This document shows positions 24,167 to 36,371 of a DNA stretch of 62,494 bases, in pieces. Source of the stretch: an uncultured Prochlorococcus sp. GTDB taxonomy: Bacteria > Cyanobacteriota > Cyanobacteriia > PCC-6307 > Cyanobiaceae. The notes beneath the pieces are model-generated. The model was not told the DNA's origin, ran no database searches, and saw only the letters and a program-made list of their open reading frames with translations. The DNA lies in assembly GCF_902522795.1 (NCBI RefSeq), contig NZ_CABYWZ010000008.1:1-62494 (forward strand), written 5' to 3'. Both the position numbers and the translations under genes were made by a program. Within the stretch, counting starts at the first letter, position 1. Each line of letters opens with the position of its first letter.

Positions 24167-27100
24167 ATGTTTACGCAGGTCCGCTCAGCAAACCGCAGAG
24201 TATCTCCTGTTGAGGATAACAAACACAAAGTTGTAATAAAAGCAGTTTATGTTGTCCTTGAGCCACAATACCAAAATTCCTTAACGGAAGCTGCAAAGTC
24301 AATAAATAATATGAATGGGCCAATAGGTATAGATCTTAGCGGCTACCTTATCGAAGAACTTAGGAATGATAGTAATTTTGAAGATTTTAAAGAAGATATA
24401 GCCAATGCAGATATATTCGTTGCTTCTCTTATATTCATTGAAGACCTTGCTCAAAAAGTGGTTGATGCAGTATCTCCATTTAAAGACAAACTTAAAGCAT
24501 CAATTGTTTTTCCCTCCATGCCAGAGGTAATGAGACTAAATAAGCTAGGTTCATTTAGTATGGCCCAACTTGGTCAATCTAAAAGTATTATTGGAGATTT
24601 AATAAAAAAGAAAAAAGAATCAGATGGAGTAAGCTTCCAAGATTCAATGTTGAAGTTACTAAATACATTACCTTCAATACTTAAATATCTACCAGTAGAA
24701 AAAGCTCAAGATGCTAGAACATTTATTCTGAGTTTTCAATACTGGTTAGGTGGTACAACTGAGAACTTAAAAAACTTCTTATTAATGATTTCTGAAAAGT
24801 ACGCTGTTTCAGAGATCATAAAAGATCAAATAGAAGAATTCAAAATTCAAGACCCTGAAACATTCCCAGATTTAGGAATTTGGCATCCCCTTGCTCCTTG
24901 CATGTTTGAAAGTCTTAAAGAATATCAAAATTGGGAAAATAATAGGAAAGATATAAATCCTAAAGATGACAAAACTCCAACAATAGGCTTAGTGCTTCAA
25001 AGGAGTCATATCGTTACTGGAGATGATGCTCACTATGTTGCTGTTATTCAAGAATTGGAATACAGAGGTGCGAGAGTACTACCTATCTTCTGTGGAGGTC
25101 TAGATTTTTCTAAACCAGTTAATGAATTTTATTATGATTCAATTAATAAGGACCAACCTATAGTAGATGGAGTTGTATCTCTAACAGGATTTGCACTAGT
25201 TGGTGGGCCAGCAAGACAAGATCATCCTAAAGCTATTGAATCACTAAAAAGGTTAAATAGACCATATATGGTTGCACTTCCATTAGTCTTCCAAACCACA
25301 CAAGAATGGGAAGATAGTGATCTAGGTCTACACCCTGTTCAGGTAGCACTTCAGATTGCAATTCCAGAGCTTGATGGTGCTATTGAACCTATTATTCTCT
25401 CAGGTCGTGATGATGCTACAGGCAAGGCGCATACACTCCAAGATCGAGTTGATGTAATAGCTGAAAGAGCAATAAAATGGTCAACTTTAAGAGTTAAACA
25501 AAGAAAGGATAAAAAATTAGCCATAACAGTATTTAGTTTTCCACCAGATAAAGGAAATGTTGGTACTGCAGCATACTTGAATGTTTTTGGTTCAATTTAT
25601 AGAGTACTTCTTGAAATGAAATCGAAGGGATATCAAATAGATGATCTTCCAAGTAATTCAAAAGAGTTAATGGAAAAAGTAATTAACAACCCTGAAGCGA
25701 TGGATGGCTCTCCAGAGTTAAATATTGCACATAAGATGTCAGTTAAAGAATATGAAGAGTTCACACCGTATTCAAAAAGACTTGAAGAAAATTGGGGTAA
25801 ACCTCCTGGTAACCTTAATAGTGACGGACAAAATCTTCTTATCTATGGAAAACATTTTGGAAATGTTTTTATAGGAGTGCAACCTACATTCGGTTATGAA
25901 GGTGATCCTATGAGATTGCTTTATTCAAGAAGTGCTAGTCCTCATCATGGTTTTGCTGCTTATTACACATATGTAGAAAAAATCTGGGGGGCTGATGCTG
26001 TTCTTCATTTTGGAACTCACGGCTCACTTGAATTTATGCCTGGAAAGCAGATGGGCATGAGTGAAACTTGTTATCCGGACTCTCTCATTGGATCATTGCC
26101 TAATTTGTATTACTATGCTGCGAATAATCCATCTGAAGCAACAATTGCGAAGAGAAGAGGGTATGCTTCAACTATTAGTTATCTGACTCCTCCAGCGGAA
26201 AATGCAGGACTCTACAAAGGACTTAAAGAACTAAGTGAACTCGTTGGTTCTTATCAACAATTAAGAGAAAATAGCAGGGGTATTCAAATTGTTAATGCAA
26301 TAGTTGAGACTTCTAAACAATGTAACCTTGACAAAGATGTAGAGCTTCCTTCAAAAGACGTAGAAGAACTTTCAATAGATGAAAGAGACTTATTTGTTGG
26401 TAATGTCTATAAACAGTTAATGGAAATTGAAAGTAGATTATTACCTTGCGGTCTTCATACTATTGGAGAAGCTCCAACAGCAGAAGAAGCTGTTGCAACA
26501 CTAGTGAATATTGCATCTTTAGAGAGAGAACAAGAAGGATTAAGATCTCTTCCCGGTTTACTCGCAGAATCTATTGGTTTAACTATTGAACAAATTTATG
26601 ATGGTAATAATAAAGGTGAACTTAAATTTGTAGAGTTAAATGAAAAAATCATAAAGATTGCAAGAGAGTCGATTTTTGCGATGGTCAACTCTTTAAAAAT
26701 TCTTGATGGCAGAGTTTATTTAGAAAAATCACTTCTTTCCAAAATTTTCGATTTACTTAAAGTTTTTGGTCTAAATCTACCTACCCCTTGGCTTAGAGTC
26801 TGCAGATTAAATGGATTTAATGAAGTTAACCAGAAGGAATTAAATAAATTATTTGATTACTTACTTTTTTGTCTAGAACAAGTTTGCGCAGACAAAGAAA
26901 TGGATAGCCTCATTAAAGCACTAGATGGCAACTATGTTTTACCTGGACCAGGTGGAGATCCGATAAGAAATCCAGGCGTTTTACCCAGTGGTAAAAATAT
27001 ACATGCACTTGATCCTCAATCAATCCCAACTACAGCAGCAGTAGCTGCAGCAAAGTCTGTTGTTGACAAATTAATTGAAAGACAAAAAGAACAGCAAGGA

Positions 27101-28177
27101 ACCTGGCCTGAAACAATAGCTTGTGTTTTATGGGGTACTGATAACATCAAAACCTACGGAGAATCGCTGGCACAAATCTTATGGTTTGTTGGGGTAAAAC
27201 CTAAACCAGATTCTGTTGGAAGAATTAACAAACTTGAATTAATTCCTTTAGAAGAATTAGGTAGGCCAAGAATAGATGTAGTAGTTAACTGTTCAGGAGT
27301 GTTTAGAGATTTATTTATCAATCAAATGGCATTAATAGATCAGGCAGTCAAATTAGCAGCTGAAGCTGATGAACCATTGGAATCTAATTTTGTAAGGAAA
27401 CATTCCCTTGAACAAGCAGATAAAGAAGGCACTTCTATCAGAGAAGCTTCAGCGAGAGTATTCTCTAATGCTAGTGGAAGTTACAGCTCAAATGTTAATT
27501 TAGCCGTAGAAAATTCAACATGGGAGGAAGAAAATGAATTACAAGAAATGTATTTATCTCGCAAAACATATGCTTTTAATGCCGATAATCCAGGTGAGAT
27601 GAATCAAAAAAGAGAGGTATTTGAGTCAGTAATGAAAACCGCAGATGTTACATTTCAAAACCTTGATTCTTCAGAAATATCATTAACAGATGTAAGTCAT
27701 TATTTTGATTCGGATCCAACAAAATTGATCAAGACATTAAGAGATGACGGAAAAGAACCAAGTAGCTACATAGCAGACACTACCACTTCTAATGCTCAAG
27801 TTAGAACACTTGGAGAAACTATCAGATTAGACTCAAGAACAAAACTTTTAAATCCTAAGTGGTATGAAGGTATGCTCAAATCTGGCTACGAAGGAGTTAG
27901 AGAACTTTCTAACAGACTTAATTACACTCTTGGTTGGAGTGCGACAAGTGGTCAAGTAGATAATTTTGTATATGAAGAAACTAATGAAACATTTATAAAT
28001 GACGAAGAGATGAGGAAAAGATTAATGGATCTTAATCCTAATAGTTTCAGAAGAATTGTCGGAACATTGCTAGAAGTTAATGGTAGGGGATATTGGGAAA
28101 CTTCAGATGAAAATATAGAACAGTTGAAAGAACTATATCAAGAGGTAGAGGATAAAATAGAAGGCGTTAAAGAATAA
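24167..28177 (+). CDS. chlH: Magnesium chelatase subunit H (ChlH)
   Basis: 1336 residues, full length for ChlH, the porphyrin-binding subunit that inserts Mg2+ into protoporphyrin IX with ChlI and ChlD. Visible blocks include the N-terminal CobN-like region, the [17 protein letters not shown] segment (about residues 615-632), the [16 protein letters not shown] region and the C-terminal [18 protein letters not shown]. In plants the same subunit also has signalling roles. Together with acsF in this window it belongs to the core chlorophyll branch. It is divergent from dapB and convergent with folP (8-bp gap). Confidence 0.97.
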   Translation: MFTQVRSANRRVSPVEDNKHKVVIKAVYVVLEPQYQNSLTEAAKSINNMNGPIGIDLSGYLIEELRNDSNFEDFKEDIANADIFVASLIFIEDLAQKVVDAVSPFKDKLKASIVFPSMPEVMRLNKLGSFSMAQLGQSKSIIGDLIKKKKESDGVSFQDSMLKLLNTLPSILKYLPVEKAQDARTFILSFQYWLGGTTENLKNFLLMISEKYAVSEIIKDQIEEFKIQDPETFPDLGIWHPLAPCMFESLKEYQNWENNRKDINPKDDKTPTIGLVLQRSHIVTGDDAHYVAVIQELEYRGARVLPIFCGGLDFSKPVNEFYYDSINKDQPIVDGVVSLTGFALVGGPARQDHPKAIESLKRLNRPYMVALPLVFQTTQEWEDSDLGLHPVQVALQIAIPELDGAIEPIILSGRDDATGKAHTLQDRVDVIAERAIKWSTLRVKQRKDKKLAITVFSFPPDKGNVGTAAYLNVFGSIYRVLLEMKSKGYQIDDLPSNSKELMEKVINNPEAMDGSPELNIAHKMSVKEYEEFTPYSKRLEENWGKPPGNLNSDGQNLLIYGKHFGNVFIGVQPTFGYEGDPMRLLYSRSASPHHGFAAYYTYVEKIWGADAVLHFGTHGSLEFMPGKQMGMSETCYPDSLIGSLPNLYYYAANNPSEATIAKRRGYASTISYLTPPAENAGLYKGLKELSELVGSYQQLRENSRGIQIVNAIVETSKQCNLDKDVELPSKDVEELSIDERDLFVGNVYKQLMEIESRLLPCGLHTIGEAPTAEEAVATLVNIASLEREQEGLRSLPGLLAESIGLTIEQIYDGNNKGELKFVELNEKIIKIARESIFAMVNSLKILDGRVYLEKSLLSKIFDLLKVFGLNLPTPWLRVCRLNGFNEVNQKELNKLFDYLLFCLEQVCADKEMDSLIKALDGNYVLPGPGGDPIRNPGVLPSGKNIHALDPQSIPTTAAVAAAKSVVDKLIERQKEQQGTWPETIACVLWGTDNIKTYGESLAQILWFVGVKPKPDSVGRINKLELIPLEELGRPRIDVVVNCSGVFRDLFINQMALIDQAVKLAAEADEPLESNFVRKHSLEQADKEGTSIREASARVFSNASGSYSSNVNLAVENSTWEEENELQEMYLSRKTYAFNADNPGEMNQKREVFESVMKTADVTFQNLDSSEISLTDVSHYFDSDPTKLIKTLRDDGKEPSSYIADTTTSNAQVRTLGETIRLDSRTKLLNPKWYEGMLKSGYEGVRELSNRLNYTLGWSATSGQVDNFVYEETNETFINDEEMRKRLMDLNPNSFRRIVGTLLEVNGRGYWETSDENIEQLKELYQEVEDKIEGVKE

Positions 28178-28185
28178 TAAATTTT

Positions 28186-29040
28186 TTACTTTCTGTAAAT
28201 CCTATCAGCTACTTTCAAGATTTGATAATTTAATTTGACGTTGTGAACTCTCACAATATCAATATTAAATTGAGAACATATGCAACTTATTGCAAGTGTT
28301 CCTATATCCCTTTCTTTTGGATTTTTCTCATTCAAAATTTCTCCTATAAATCTCTTCCTAGATGCACCTATCAAAATTGGCAAATTCCATTTTTTAAATA
28401 CATCTAAGTTTCTCAAGATTTCCAAATTATGAATGATATCCTTTGAAAAACCAATTCCAGGATCCACTATTATATTTCTTTCAGATATATTTTTTTCTAA
28501 AGCATTCTGTATTAAATTATCAAGCGAGAACTTAACATCGCTCAATATATTTTGGTAATTAGAGAGTTCATTCATATTTTGACTATTACCACGACTATGA
28601 GTTATGACGAATGGACAGTTGAATTTTGATACAACCTCCAAAATTTTTATATCTCTTCTTCCTCCAGTGACATCATTTATCCAATTAGCACCATTTAAAA
28701 GAGCTTCGTAAGCCACTTCAGAATTAAAAGTATCAATAGAAATTAAAACATTTGGAAATTCAGATTTTATTAATTTTAGATATGGGATCAATCTTTTTAT
28801 TTCTATACTAGATCCAACTTCTTCAGCCCCTGGTCTCGTACTTTGAGCACCAAGATCAATAACATCAACACCATTGCTCAAGAAATGATTTACTTGATCT
28901 AAAACCTTTTTTGAAGAATTAAATTCTCCACCATCACTAAATGAATCAGGAGTTAAATTAATAACCCCCATAATTGAAGTTTTTTGTCCCCAGCCTTTTG
29001 GCCATGGATCTGTCTTATTGATAATTGGCAATTCTTGCAA
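28186..29040 (-). CDS. folP: Dihydropteroate synthase
   Basis: 284 residues. Signature [15 protein letters not shown] near residues 24-38, then the [11 protein letters not shown] block (about 61-71) and [10 protein letters not shown] plus [10 protein letters not shown], all typical of FolP. It joins p-aminobenzoate to 7,8-dihydropterin pyrophosphate in folate synthesis, the sulfonamide target. The reading frame begins inside the 3' end of tpiA, overlapping it by 26 bp, so the pair is probably translated from one mRNA. Confidence 0.96.
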   Translation of the reverse strand: MQELPIINKTDPWPKGWGQKTSIMGVINLTPDSFSDGGEFNSSKKVLDQVNHFLSNGVDVIDLGAQSTRPGAEEVGSSIEIKRLIPYLKLIKSEFPNVLISIDTFNSEVAYEALLNGANWINDVTGGRRDIKILEVVSKFNCPFVITHSRGNSQNMNELSNYQNILSDVKFSLDNLIQNALEKNISERNIIVDPGIGFSKDIIHNLEILRNLDVFKKWNLPILIGASRKRFIGEILNEKNPKERDIGTLAISCICSQFNIDIVRVHNVKLNYQILKVADRIYRK

Positions 29041-29740
29041 AACTTTTCGGATCTAATGAAGCACCTCCGACTAACACCCCATCTATATCATTCATTGACA
29101 TTATTTCGTCAATATTATTAGGTTTAACAGATCCTCCATATTGAATAATCACATCATCAAAACCAATTAATTTACGAATCAAAGAACATATCTTGTTAGC
29201 TTCTTTAGCTTCACATGTTTTACCTGTACCAATAGCCCATATTGGTTCATAGGCAACAATTAAATTTGATGGATCTGTATTTTCTAATCCTTGTTCAACC
29301 TGTCTAGTAATAACTCTATCAGCTTCTCCTCTCTCTCTTTGTTCTAGTGTTTCTCCAACACAAACTATTGGAGTAAGTCCACTAGATTGAGCAAAAACTG
29401 CTCTTTTATTAATTTGTTCGTCACTTTCACTAAAATACTTCCTTGGTTCACTGTGACCAACTATTGCATATGAGACGCCATGTTCAAGAAGCATTTTGGG
29501 GGAAATTTCTGCAGTAAATGCTCCTTGATCTTCCCAATGAATATTTTGACTAGAAATATCTAAATAATCAAAATCAGAATGACCAGAAAAGGTTGAAATA
29601 GCTGTAAAAGGTGGCGCAATAACAACCTTACGATCTTTATTTATGTTTTTTATTAAAGGGATAAACTCTTCTAAATAGGACTTAGCTTCAGCACAAGTCA
29701 TGTGCATTTTCCAATTACCAGCAATAACAGATTTTCTCAA
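29015..29740 (-). CDS. tpiA: Triosephosphate isomerase
   Basis: 241 residues, standard length. Catalytic Lys in GNWKMH (K11), His in [10 protein letters not shown] (about residue 96), Glu in [12 protein letters not shown] (about residue 165), and the phosphate-loop [11 protein letters not shown]. Interconverts dihydroxyacetone phosphate and glyceraldehyde 3-phosphate in glycolysis and the Calvin cycle. The stop lies 26 bp inside folP. Upstream is an S4-domain gene on the same strand. Confidence 0.97.
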   Translation of the reverse strand: MRKSVIAGNWKMHMTCAEAKSYLEEFIPLIKNINKDRKVVIAPPFTAISTFSGHSDFDYLDISSQNIHWEDQGAFTAEISPKMLLEHGVSYAIVGHSEPRKYFSESDEQINKRAVFAQSSGLTPIVCVGETLEQRERGEADRVITRQVEQGLENTDPSNLIVAYEPIWAIGTGKTCEAKEANKICSLIRKLIGFDDVIIQYGGSVKPNNIDEIMSMNDIDGVLVGGASLDPKSFARIANYQ

Positions 29741-29792
29741 AATACTATCTCCAAGAAAATTATATTAATATAAATTGAGTTTAATAGGCCAA

Positions 29793-29969
29793 TTATTCGA
29801 AAAATAATTCATTTTTTAGAAATATAACTTTATCTCCCTTATTTAACTTTCTTCCTCTCCTAGTTTCTATTACACCATTAACTTTGACAGAACCTGACTT
29901 AATAAAAATTTTTGCTTCTCCACCAGAAGAGACCAAATTTTTCCATTTTAAAAATTGATCCAATTTCAT
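29793..29969 (-). CDS. Small S4-domain RNA-binding protein, 58 aa
   Basis: A minus-strand frame from ATG 29967-29969 to TAA. It contains MKLDQFLKWKNLVSSGGEAK, then SGSVKVNG and ETRRGRKLNKGD, the S4 fold pattern of the YbcJ/YaaA-type RNA-binding proteins. Family members bind rRNA or tRNA and some affect ribosome maturation; the role here is inferred. It lies between tpiA (same strand) and the divergent ABC exporter. Confidence 0.85.
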   Translation of the reverse strand: MKLDQFLKWKNLVSSGGEAKIFIKSGSVKVNGVIETRRGRKLNKGDKVIFLKNELFFE

Positions 29970-30027
29970 TGTTTTTTAAACCCAAAGATATTGATAAAGT
30001 AGGATAAACAATTAAATATATAATATC

Positions 30028-31734
30028 TTGAGACTAATTCCACCAGTCAGACCTTATTCTAATAGGTTTATTAAAGGTTTTATATGCATGATTATTTATG
30101 TAGCTTGTTGGCCTTTACTAGCTTATTTTGCTGGAAACTTAATCCCCGCAATTGGATCTGGTGACCTCTCAAAAGTTTCTAACATTATAGTTAAGTCTTT
30201 ATTTGTATTTTTAGTTCAGAAAACTGCTCAATTTGGACAAGATGTATACATAGCAAAACCATCTTTAGAAATTAGTGAAGTGATGAGAGGAAATTTATTT
30301 AGCAGAATTCAAAAAATAAAGATGAATTCTATTGAAAATATTTCAGCCGGGGATATCACATATAGACTTACTGAAGATGCAGACAGGGTAAGCGAAGTAA
30401 TTTATAAAACAGCTCAAGATACTATTCCATGCACTTTACAGTTGTTAGCGGTAATAATTTACATGTTTTATTTAGACTGGTCACTAACAGTATCAACATT
30501 CGTTTTGGCACCATTGATTATTCTTTCAGTTAACAGTTTTGGAAGAAGAGTTTTAATAGCATCTGAAAAAAGTCAAGAATCAACAAGTAATTTAGCAGGT
30601 TTAATAGGTGAATCTATAAATGGAATGTCCACGATAAGAGCTTTTGCTGCAGAAAATTGGATTGAGAAAAAATTTTATAAAAGATTAAGTACAAATAAAA
30701 AAGCAAAATATAAAACATTAAAACTACTTGCATTTCAACATCCAGTTGTAGGATTTGTTGAAGCATTTGGAATATTAGCAATATTAGGTTTAGGAGCCGC
30801 AAGAATCAATTTAGGCCTTCTAACAAGTCAAGAATTTAGTAGTTTTTTTGCAGCAATATTAATGCTTATTGATCCAATAAGCCATGTAAGTACAAATTTT
30901 AATGACTATAAACAGGCAGAAGCCTCAATAAAAAGGTTGAAAAACATAAATCAAGAACCCGTCGAAGATGATAAAAAAAATTTAAAAACGATATCCAATT
31001 TAGAAGGCAAAATTAGTTTCAAGAAAGTGAATTTCGCTTACAAAAAAGATAATCAAGTACTTAAAAATATCAATATAGAAATAAAAAGGGGAGAAGTTAC
31101 AGCATTTGTAGGAGCTTCTGGAGCTGGTAAAAGTACAATGTTGGCTTTGATATTAAAGTTTATAACTCCAAATAATGGAGACATTTTTATAGATGATAAA
31201 AATCTCAAAGTATTAAATACAAAAGATATTAGAAAAAACATTGCATTAGTACAACAACAGCCTTTTTTGTTTTCAGGAACAATTATTGATGTAATAAGAA
31301 TGGGAAGAAATTTCACCAAAGAAGAAGTTATAGAATCAGCAAGAAAAGCAAACGCTCACGACTTCATTCAAAAGCTCCCAGAGAAATATGAAACTGAGAT
31401 AACTGAAAGAGGATCAAATTTCTCAGGTGGTCAGATCCAGAGGATAGCAATTGCAAGAGCGATACTCGGGAACCCCTCAATTCTTCTTTTAGATGAGGCC
31501 ACAAGTGCGTTAGATGCAGAATCAGAATCTGAAGTACAAAAAGGACTTAATAGAGCTATGAAAGATAGGACAGTTATTGTAATTGCTCATAGATTAGCCA
31601 CTACTCAAGAGGCCAATAAAATAGTTGTTTTCGATAAAGGTGAAATTATTGAAGTTGGGAAACACATTGATTTAATTAATAAACCTGGAATTTATAAAGA
31701 ATTATGTGAAAAACAATTGATTAACAAAGTATAA
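30028..31734 (+). CDS. ABC exporter (fused permease-ATPase, MsbA/MDR-like)
   Basis: 568 residues. An N-terminal ABC transmembrane type-1 domain with about six helices (1-300) and a C-terminal nucleotide-binding domain with Walker A GASGAGKST (near 361), signature FSGGQ (near 465) and Walker B ILLLDEATSALD. The start is a TTG at 30028 because the in-frame TAA at 30013 excludes more upstream starts. Half-transporters of this type dimerise and export lipids, peptides or drugs, and the substrate here is unknown. It is divergent from the S4 gene and followed by a small DUF6447 protein. Confidence 0.9.
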   Translation: MRLIPPVRPYSNRFIKGFICMIIYVACWPLLAYFAGNLIPAIGSGDLSKVSNIIVKSLFVFLVQKTAQFGQDVYIAKPSLEISEVMRGNLFSRIQKIKMNSIENISAGDITYRLTEDADRVSEVIYKTAQDTIPCTLQLLAVIIYMFYLDWSLTVSTFVLAPLIILSVNSFGRRVLIASEKSQESTSNLAGLIGESINGMSTIRAFAAENWIEKKFYKRLSTNKKAKYKTLKLLAFQHPVVGFVEAFGILAILGLGAARINLGLLTSQEFSSFFAAILMLIDPISHVSTNFNDYKQAEASIKRLKNINQEPVEDDKKNLKTISNLEGKISFKKVNFAYKKDNQVLKNINIEIKRGEVTAFVGASGAGKSTMLALILKFITPNNGDIFIDDKNLKVLNTKDIRKNIALVQQQPFLFSGTIIDVIRMGRNFTKEEVIESARKANAHDFIQKLPEKYETEITERGSNFSGGQIQRIAIARAILGNPSILLLDEATSALDAESESEVQKGLNRAMKDRTVIVIAHRLATTQEANKIVVFDKGEIIEVGKHIDLINKPGIYKELCEKQLINKV

Positions 31735-31762
31735 TTTAATTTATTTAATATAAGTAAAATCA

Positions 31763-31981
31763 ATGAGTGAAAACACAAATGAATCTGGTAACCCAGTTTT
31801 AACATTTGAAGGGAAAGAGTATCTGATAAATGATCTTTCTAAAGACATAAAAGAATCTATAAAAGGATTACAAATAGCGGAAACACAACTAAAAATGCAT
31901 GAGGACACATTGAAATTACTTTCAATTAGTCGAAACTTTTTAGCAAATCAATTGAAAGAGAAATTAAAAAATATAGAGTAA
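31763..31981 (+). CDS. DUF6447-like small protein, 72 aa
   Basis: A soluble protein containing VLTFEGKEYLINDLSKDIKE, GLQIAETQLKMHEDTLKLL and a Lys-rich C-terminal helix, matching the pattern of DUF6447 proteins as I recall them. Such proteins are short and mostly helical. Function unknown. It lies 28 bp after the ABC exporter on the same strand and converges on carB with a 4-bp gap. Confidence 0.55.
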   Translation: MSENTNESGNPVLTFEGKEYLINDLSKDIKESIKGLQIAETQLKMHEDTLKLLSISRNFLANQLKEKLKNIE

Positions 31982-31985
31982 AAAT

Positions 31986-34900
31986 TTAATAATTATGGAT
32001 TTCTTGTAAAGAGTAAGTATCAATTTTATAATTTTGCAAAGCCTTAATTGCTTTTATGGCGGCTTTGGCACCGGGAATAGTTGTAAAAGTTGGAATATTA
32101 TATTCTAAAGCGGCACGTCTTAAATAAGCATCATCATGAAGAGCCTGTGAGCCAATTGGAGTATTAATTATTAATTGAACAAGTCCCGAACGAATTAGGT
32201 CCTCAATATTTGGTCTTCCTTCATGAACTTTTAGCACATCTTCAACTTTAATTCCTAAATTCACCAAATATGCAGCTGTACCTTTTGTTGCGATTAATTT
32301 AAATCCTAAAATCAAAAGTTCTTTAGCTACTTCCTCAAGATTTTTTTTATCTAAATCATTTGTAGATAAAAAAGCAACTCCTTCTGAAGGAACACCATTA
32401 CCTGCTGCTAATTCCGACTTGGCATAGGCAATTCCAAAATCTTTTGCTAAACCCATTACTTCACCAGTAGATCTCATTTCAGGACCAAGTAATGTATCAG
32501 ATCCAGGAAATCTTTTAAAAGGTAAAACGGCCTCTTTTACTGCCTGATATTTTGGAGAAAATTCTTCTGTGAAATTAAGATCTTCTAATGTAAAACCTTG
32601 CATTAACTGAGTAGCTAATTTTGCAACTGGTTTACCTATGGCTTTTGAAACAAATGGAACTGTCCTGGAAGCTCTTGGATTTGCTTCGAGAATAAATAAT
32701 TTATTTTCTTCATCATTTGTATTTATTACTGCAAATTGCAAATTAATTAAACCAACAACATTTAATCTTTGTGCAATTAATTTAGTCCAGTTTCTTACAT
32801 TTTCTATTGTGGATGTTGAAAGAGAAATGGAAGGTAAGCAACAAGCTGAATCTCCTGAATGAATTCCCGCAGGTTCCACATGTTCCATTAAGCCAGCAAT
32901 TACAACCGAACCCTCTGAATCGCATAAAGCATCAACATCTATCTCAATTGCATTATTCAAATATTGATCAAGAAGGATTGGATGATCAGGTGATACCTTA
33001 ACTGCTTCAGAAATGTATCTCGATAATTCATTCTCATCTTTAACAATTTCCATTGCCCTTCCACCTAAAACATAAGAGGGTCTTACAACCAAGGGGAATC
33101 CAATATTTTTTGCTACTATTTCTGCTTCATTTTGATTACGAGCAATACCGTTTAAAGGTTGTCTAATATTTAATTCTTCAAGAATTTTTGTAAATTCCTC
33201 TCTATCTTCTGCTAAATCGATAGATATTGGAGAAGTCCCAAGAATTTTTGATCCAGTTTTGATCCCATCATTAGATTTAAGCCATTCAAATAAAGGTAAT
33301 GATAATTTCAGTGGAGTTTGACCTCCAAATTGGACAATCAAACCATTAGGATTTTCAGCTTCTATTATGTTAAGAACATCCTCTAAAGTTACAGGCTCAA
33401 AATATAAAATATCGCTAGTATCATAATCTGTTGATACAGTTTCAGGATTACTATTAACCATTATTGTTTTATAACCATTTGTAGAAGCTTGATATGATGC
33501 ATGACAACAACAGTAATCAAATTCTATTCCCTGACCAATTCTGTTTGGACCTCCTCCTAAAATCATAATTTTTTTTGATTTACTATTTTCTGATATCTCG
33601 TTATCAAAAATATGAGAATTAAAATTAATGAAAGATTCTTCATAAGTTGAATAATGATAGGGAGTTGAGGATGAGAATTCTGCTGAACAAGTATCAACAG
33701 TTTTATAAATTGGAATTATATTAAGATTTTTTCTATATCTTCTTACTTCAAAAAACTCAGAATTAGTTAACTTTGCTATCTGTTGATCTGAAAAGCCTAA
33801 TTGTTTCGCATGTAACATCAAATCCCTATCTAAAGTGTAAAGTTCCTTATCTTTCAAAAAATCAATTTCAAAATTAAAGATATTACGTAATTTTTCGATA
33901 AACCATAAATCTATATTTGTAACTTCTTGAATATAATTATTAGTTTTCCCAAGCTGCATAGCTTTTTTAATTAGGAGAATTCTTTCAGATGTAGGGTTTC
34001 TTAAACTATTTTTAATTTGACTCTCATTTTTAAATTCATCTTGTGAATCACATTCCCATCCAAAAACACCTACTTCTAATGACCTTAATGCTTTCTGAAA
34101 TGATTCTTCAAAAGAACGACCTATTGCCATTGACTCACCAACAGATTTCATAGCAGTGCTTAAAGTATTAGATGAGCCTTTAAACTTTTCAAAAGCAAAT
34201 CTTGGGATCTTAGTAACTACATAATCAATTGATGGCTCAAAACATGCAGGTGTTTTTTTTGTAATGTCATTAATAATCTCATCAAGTGTATAGCCAACAG
34301 ATAATAAAGCTGCAATCTTAGCTATGGGAAATCCAGTTGCTTTACTTGCCAAAGCAGAGGATCTACTGACACGAGGATTCATTTCTATAACAATTACTTC
34401 TCCATTAGCTGGATTTATTGCAAATTGAATATTACTCCCTCCTGTTTCAACTCCCACCTCTCTAATAATCTTTAATGACAAATCGCGCAACCTCTGATAC
34501 TCCTTATCTGTTAGGGTCTGTGCAGGGGCTACAGTAATCGAATCTCCAGTGTGGACACCCATTGGGTCTAAATTTTCAATACTGCAAACTATTACAACAT
34601 TGTCAGCAGTATCTCTCATTACCTCTAGTTCAAACTCCTTCCAGCCAATAAGTGATTTTTCAATTAATATTTGATTACTTGGACTTTCCTCTAAACCTGA
34701 TTTACACAACTCGACAAATTCTTCAAGGTTAAAAGCAATTCCACCCCCTACTCCACCTAAAGTGAATGCAGGCCTTATTATTAGAGGATAGGAACTAATT
34801 TTTTTTGATACCTCCCTAGCTTCATCTAGGTTAGATGCAATACCAGATGGACAAACTTTTACATTTATTTTCTCCATCGATTCTTTAAATAATTTCCTAT

Positions 34901-35282
34901 CTTCAGCTTTATTAATAGCTCTCAAATCAGCTCCAATTAATTCAATATTATTTTGTTTTAAAAAATCTGACTCTGATAATTTAACCGCAAGATTCAAAGC
35001 GGTTTGACCTCCCATAGTGGGAAGAATCGCATCAGGTTTTTCTCTTAGAATGATCTGAGAAACTATTTCGGGAGTCAATGGTTCAATATATGTTTTGCTT
35101 GCGATATCAGGATCAGTCATTATTGATGCTGGATTTGAATTTATCAAAACAATTTCATAACCAACATTTCTTAATGCTTTACAAGCTTGAGTACCAGAGT
35201 AATCAAATTCACATGCTTGCCCTATAACAATCGGTCCCGAACCCAGAATAAGTATTTTTTTGAGATCACCTCTTTGAGGCAT
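31986..35282 (-). CDS. carB: Carbamoyl-phosphate synthase large subunit
   Basis: 1098 residues, full length. Two homologous ATP-grasp halves: the first starts [23 protein letters not shown], the second starts [23 protein letters not shown] near residue 574, each with [18 protein letters not shown] motifs, and a C-terminal MGS-like allosteric domain (about 960-1090, [11 protein letters not shown]). It makes carbamoyl phosphate for pyrimidine and arginine synthesis with CarA, which is not in this window. Divergent from DUF3318 with a 107-bp gap. Confidence 0.97.
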   Translation of the reverse strand: MPQRGDLKKILILGSGPIVIGQACEFDYSGTQACKALRNVGYEIVLINSNPASIMTDPDIASKTYIEPLTPEIVSQIILREKPDAILPTMGGQTALNLAVKLSESDFLKQNNIELIGADLRAINKAEDRKLFKESMEKINVKVCPSGIASNLDEAREVSKKISSYPLIIRPAFTLGGVGGGIAFNLEEFVELCKSGLEESPSNQILIEKSLIGWKEFELEVMRDTADNVVIVCSIENLDPMGVHTGDSITVAPAQTLTDKEYQRLRDLSLKIIREVGVETGGSNIQFAINPANGEVIVIEMNPRVSRSSALASKATGFPIAKIAALLSVGYTLDEIINDITKKTPACFEPSIDYVVTKIPRFAFEKFKGSSNTLSTAMKSVGESMAIGRSFEESFQKALRSLEVGVFGWECDSQDEFKNESQIKNSLRNPTSERILLIKKAMQLGKTNNYIQEVTNIDLWFIEKLRNIFNFEIDFLKDKELYTLDRDLMLHAKQLGFSDQQIAKLTNSEFFEVRRYRKNLNIIPIYKTVDTCSAEFSSSTPYHYSTYEESFINFNSHIFDNEISENSKSKKIMILGGGPNRIGQGIEFDYCCCHASYQASTNGYKTIMVNSNPETVSTDYDTSDILYFEPVTLEDVLNIIEAENPNGLIVQFGGQTPLKLSLPLFEWLKSNDGIKTGSKILGTSPISIDLAEDREEFTKILEELNIRQPLNGIARNQNEAEIVAKNIGFPLVVRPSYVLGGRAMEIVKDENELSRYISEAVKVSPDHPILLDQYLNNAIEIDVDALCDSEGSVVIAGLMEHVEPAGIHSGDSACCLPSISLSTSTIENVRNWTKLIAQRLNVVGLINLQFAVINTNDEENKLFILEANPRASRTVPFVSKAIGKPVAKLATQLMQGFTLEDLNFTEEFSPKYQAVKEAVLPFKRFPGSDTLLGPEMRSTGEVMGLAKDFGIAYAKSELAAGNGVPSEGVAFLSTNDLDKKNLEEVAKELLILGFKLIATKGTAAYLVNLGIKVEDVLKVHEGRPNIEDLIRSGLVQLIINTPIGSQALHDDAYLRRAALEYNIPTFTTIPGAKAAIKAIKALQNYKIDTYSLQEIHNY

Positions 35283-35389
35283 AATTTAAAAGTTCATTTA
35301 TCTCATGCTACTTATAAATCATCAGATGTTAATCAAGTTACTTGAAAAGCAACATTTGTTTCTATAGTATTGAAAGAAATTAATTTTTT

Positions 35390-36028
35390 ATGAGCGAACT
35401 TCAGCGACTTAAAAGTTTGTTGCCTCCAGAGAATGAAAGTTGGGTATTTGTTGAAGCTGCTGCGGCTATAGATCCACCTTTAATTACACTAGAAGAAATC
35501 GGTCGTGACGAAGTAGAAATTCAAATAGATTTAGATGAATGGGATAACTTTGCTATTGACCATAGAAATTTATTATTTTGGCACGAGGTAGGGAAAATTC
35601 AAAATGACACAATTCCCAGAGATGGATGGGAAATGGCAGCTCTTGCCATAGGACTTGGAGGCGCGATAGGAGAGCTGTGGGTACAAGATGGTTTACTATT
35701 ACTACTTGCACTTGGTTTGTCAAGTTTCGCAGGATATAGATTATATTTAAAAAATAATTCTGAAAAAAAGCTTCAAGATGCTATTTATGCAGATGAAAGA
35801 GCTATAGATCTTGCTTGTAGATTTGGATACAGCATTCCAAATGCTTATAAAAGTCTTGGAGGAGCATTAAAGGAATTAATTGAAAAGTCACGAAAAAAGA
35901 AAAAAAGAAGTTTCTTTGAAGATAGATTAGATGCGCTAAGAAAAAGTGCAGAAAAAGCAAGATCAGAATTATCTCAGCAAGAGGGTTCGGAGAAATCAGT
36001 TTCAAGCGAAAATGTTTATGGACAATAA
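35390..36028 (+). CDS. DUF3318 family membrane protein
   Basis: 212 residues. A soluble N-terminal part with SLLPPENESWVFVEAAAAIDPPL, then WHEVGKIQND and a hydrophobic hairpin (about 83-120), followed by a charged C-terminal region of Lys, Arg and Glu with a Ser/Glu-rich tail. This looks like the cyanobacterial DUF3318 family, of unknown function. It is the first gene of the DUF3318-rsfS-CGLD27-asparaginase run, and its last codons overlap rsfS. Confidence 0.7.
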   Translation: MSELQRLKSLLPPENESWVFVEAAAAIDPPLITLEEIGRDEVEIQIDLDEWDNFAIDHRNLLFWHEVGKIQNDTIPRDGWEMAALAIGLGGAIGELWVQDGLLLLLALGLSSFAGYRLYLKNNSEKKLQDAIYADERAIDLACRFGYSIPNAYKSLGGALKELIEKSRKKKKRSFFEDRLDALRKSAEKARSELSQQEGSEKSVSSENVYGQ

Positions 36029-36362
36029 AAGTTTGGTTTTAATGGCAGCTAAAGCATGTGATGAAAAAAAGGCAAAAGACATAAAACTCATAAAAATTGA
36101 CAAAGTATCTTTTATAAGTGAATGGATTTTGATTGCAGAAGGGTTATCTGATGTACAAGTTAGATCTATAACTAATTCTGTTGAGGGAGAGCTTAGAGAG
36201 AAGGCTAAAATTGAACCTATAAGAAAAGAAGGGATTAATGAAGCGAAATGGGCATTACTTGATTATGGTGATTTAATTGTAAATATATTTCAACCAGAAA
36301 TAAGAAAATATTATGACCTTGAATCATTCTGGAGTAATGGAGATAATTTTATATTTCCTTAA
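36018..36362 (+). CDS. rsfS: Ribosome silencing factor
   Basis: 114 residues from ATG 36018 (an alternative ATG is 36012; a more upstream frame start would add residues not typical of the family). Matches the RsfS/Iojap pattern with KKAKDIKLIKIDKVSFISEW, VRSITNSVEGEL, GINEAKWALLDYGDLIVNIF and the C-terminal YYDLESFW. Binds ribosomal protein L14 and blocks subunit joining when nutrients are scarce. It overlaps the end of DUF3318 by 11 bp. Confidence 0.9.
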   Translation: MDNKSLVLMAAKACDEKKAKDIKLIKIDKVSFISEWILIAEGLSDVQVRSITNSVEGELREKAKIEPIRKEGINEAKWALLDYGDLIVNIFQPEIRKYYDLESFWSNGDNFIFP

Positions 36363-36371
36363 TGTCCGCTT

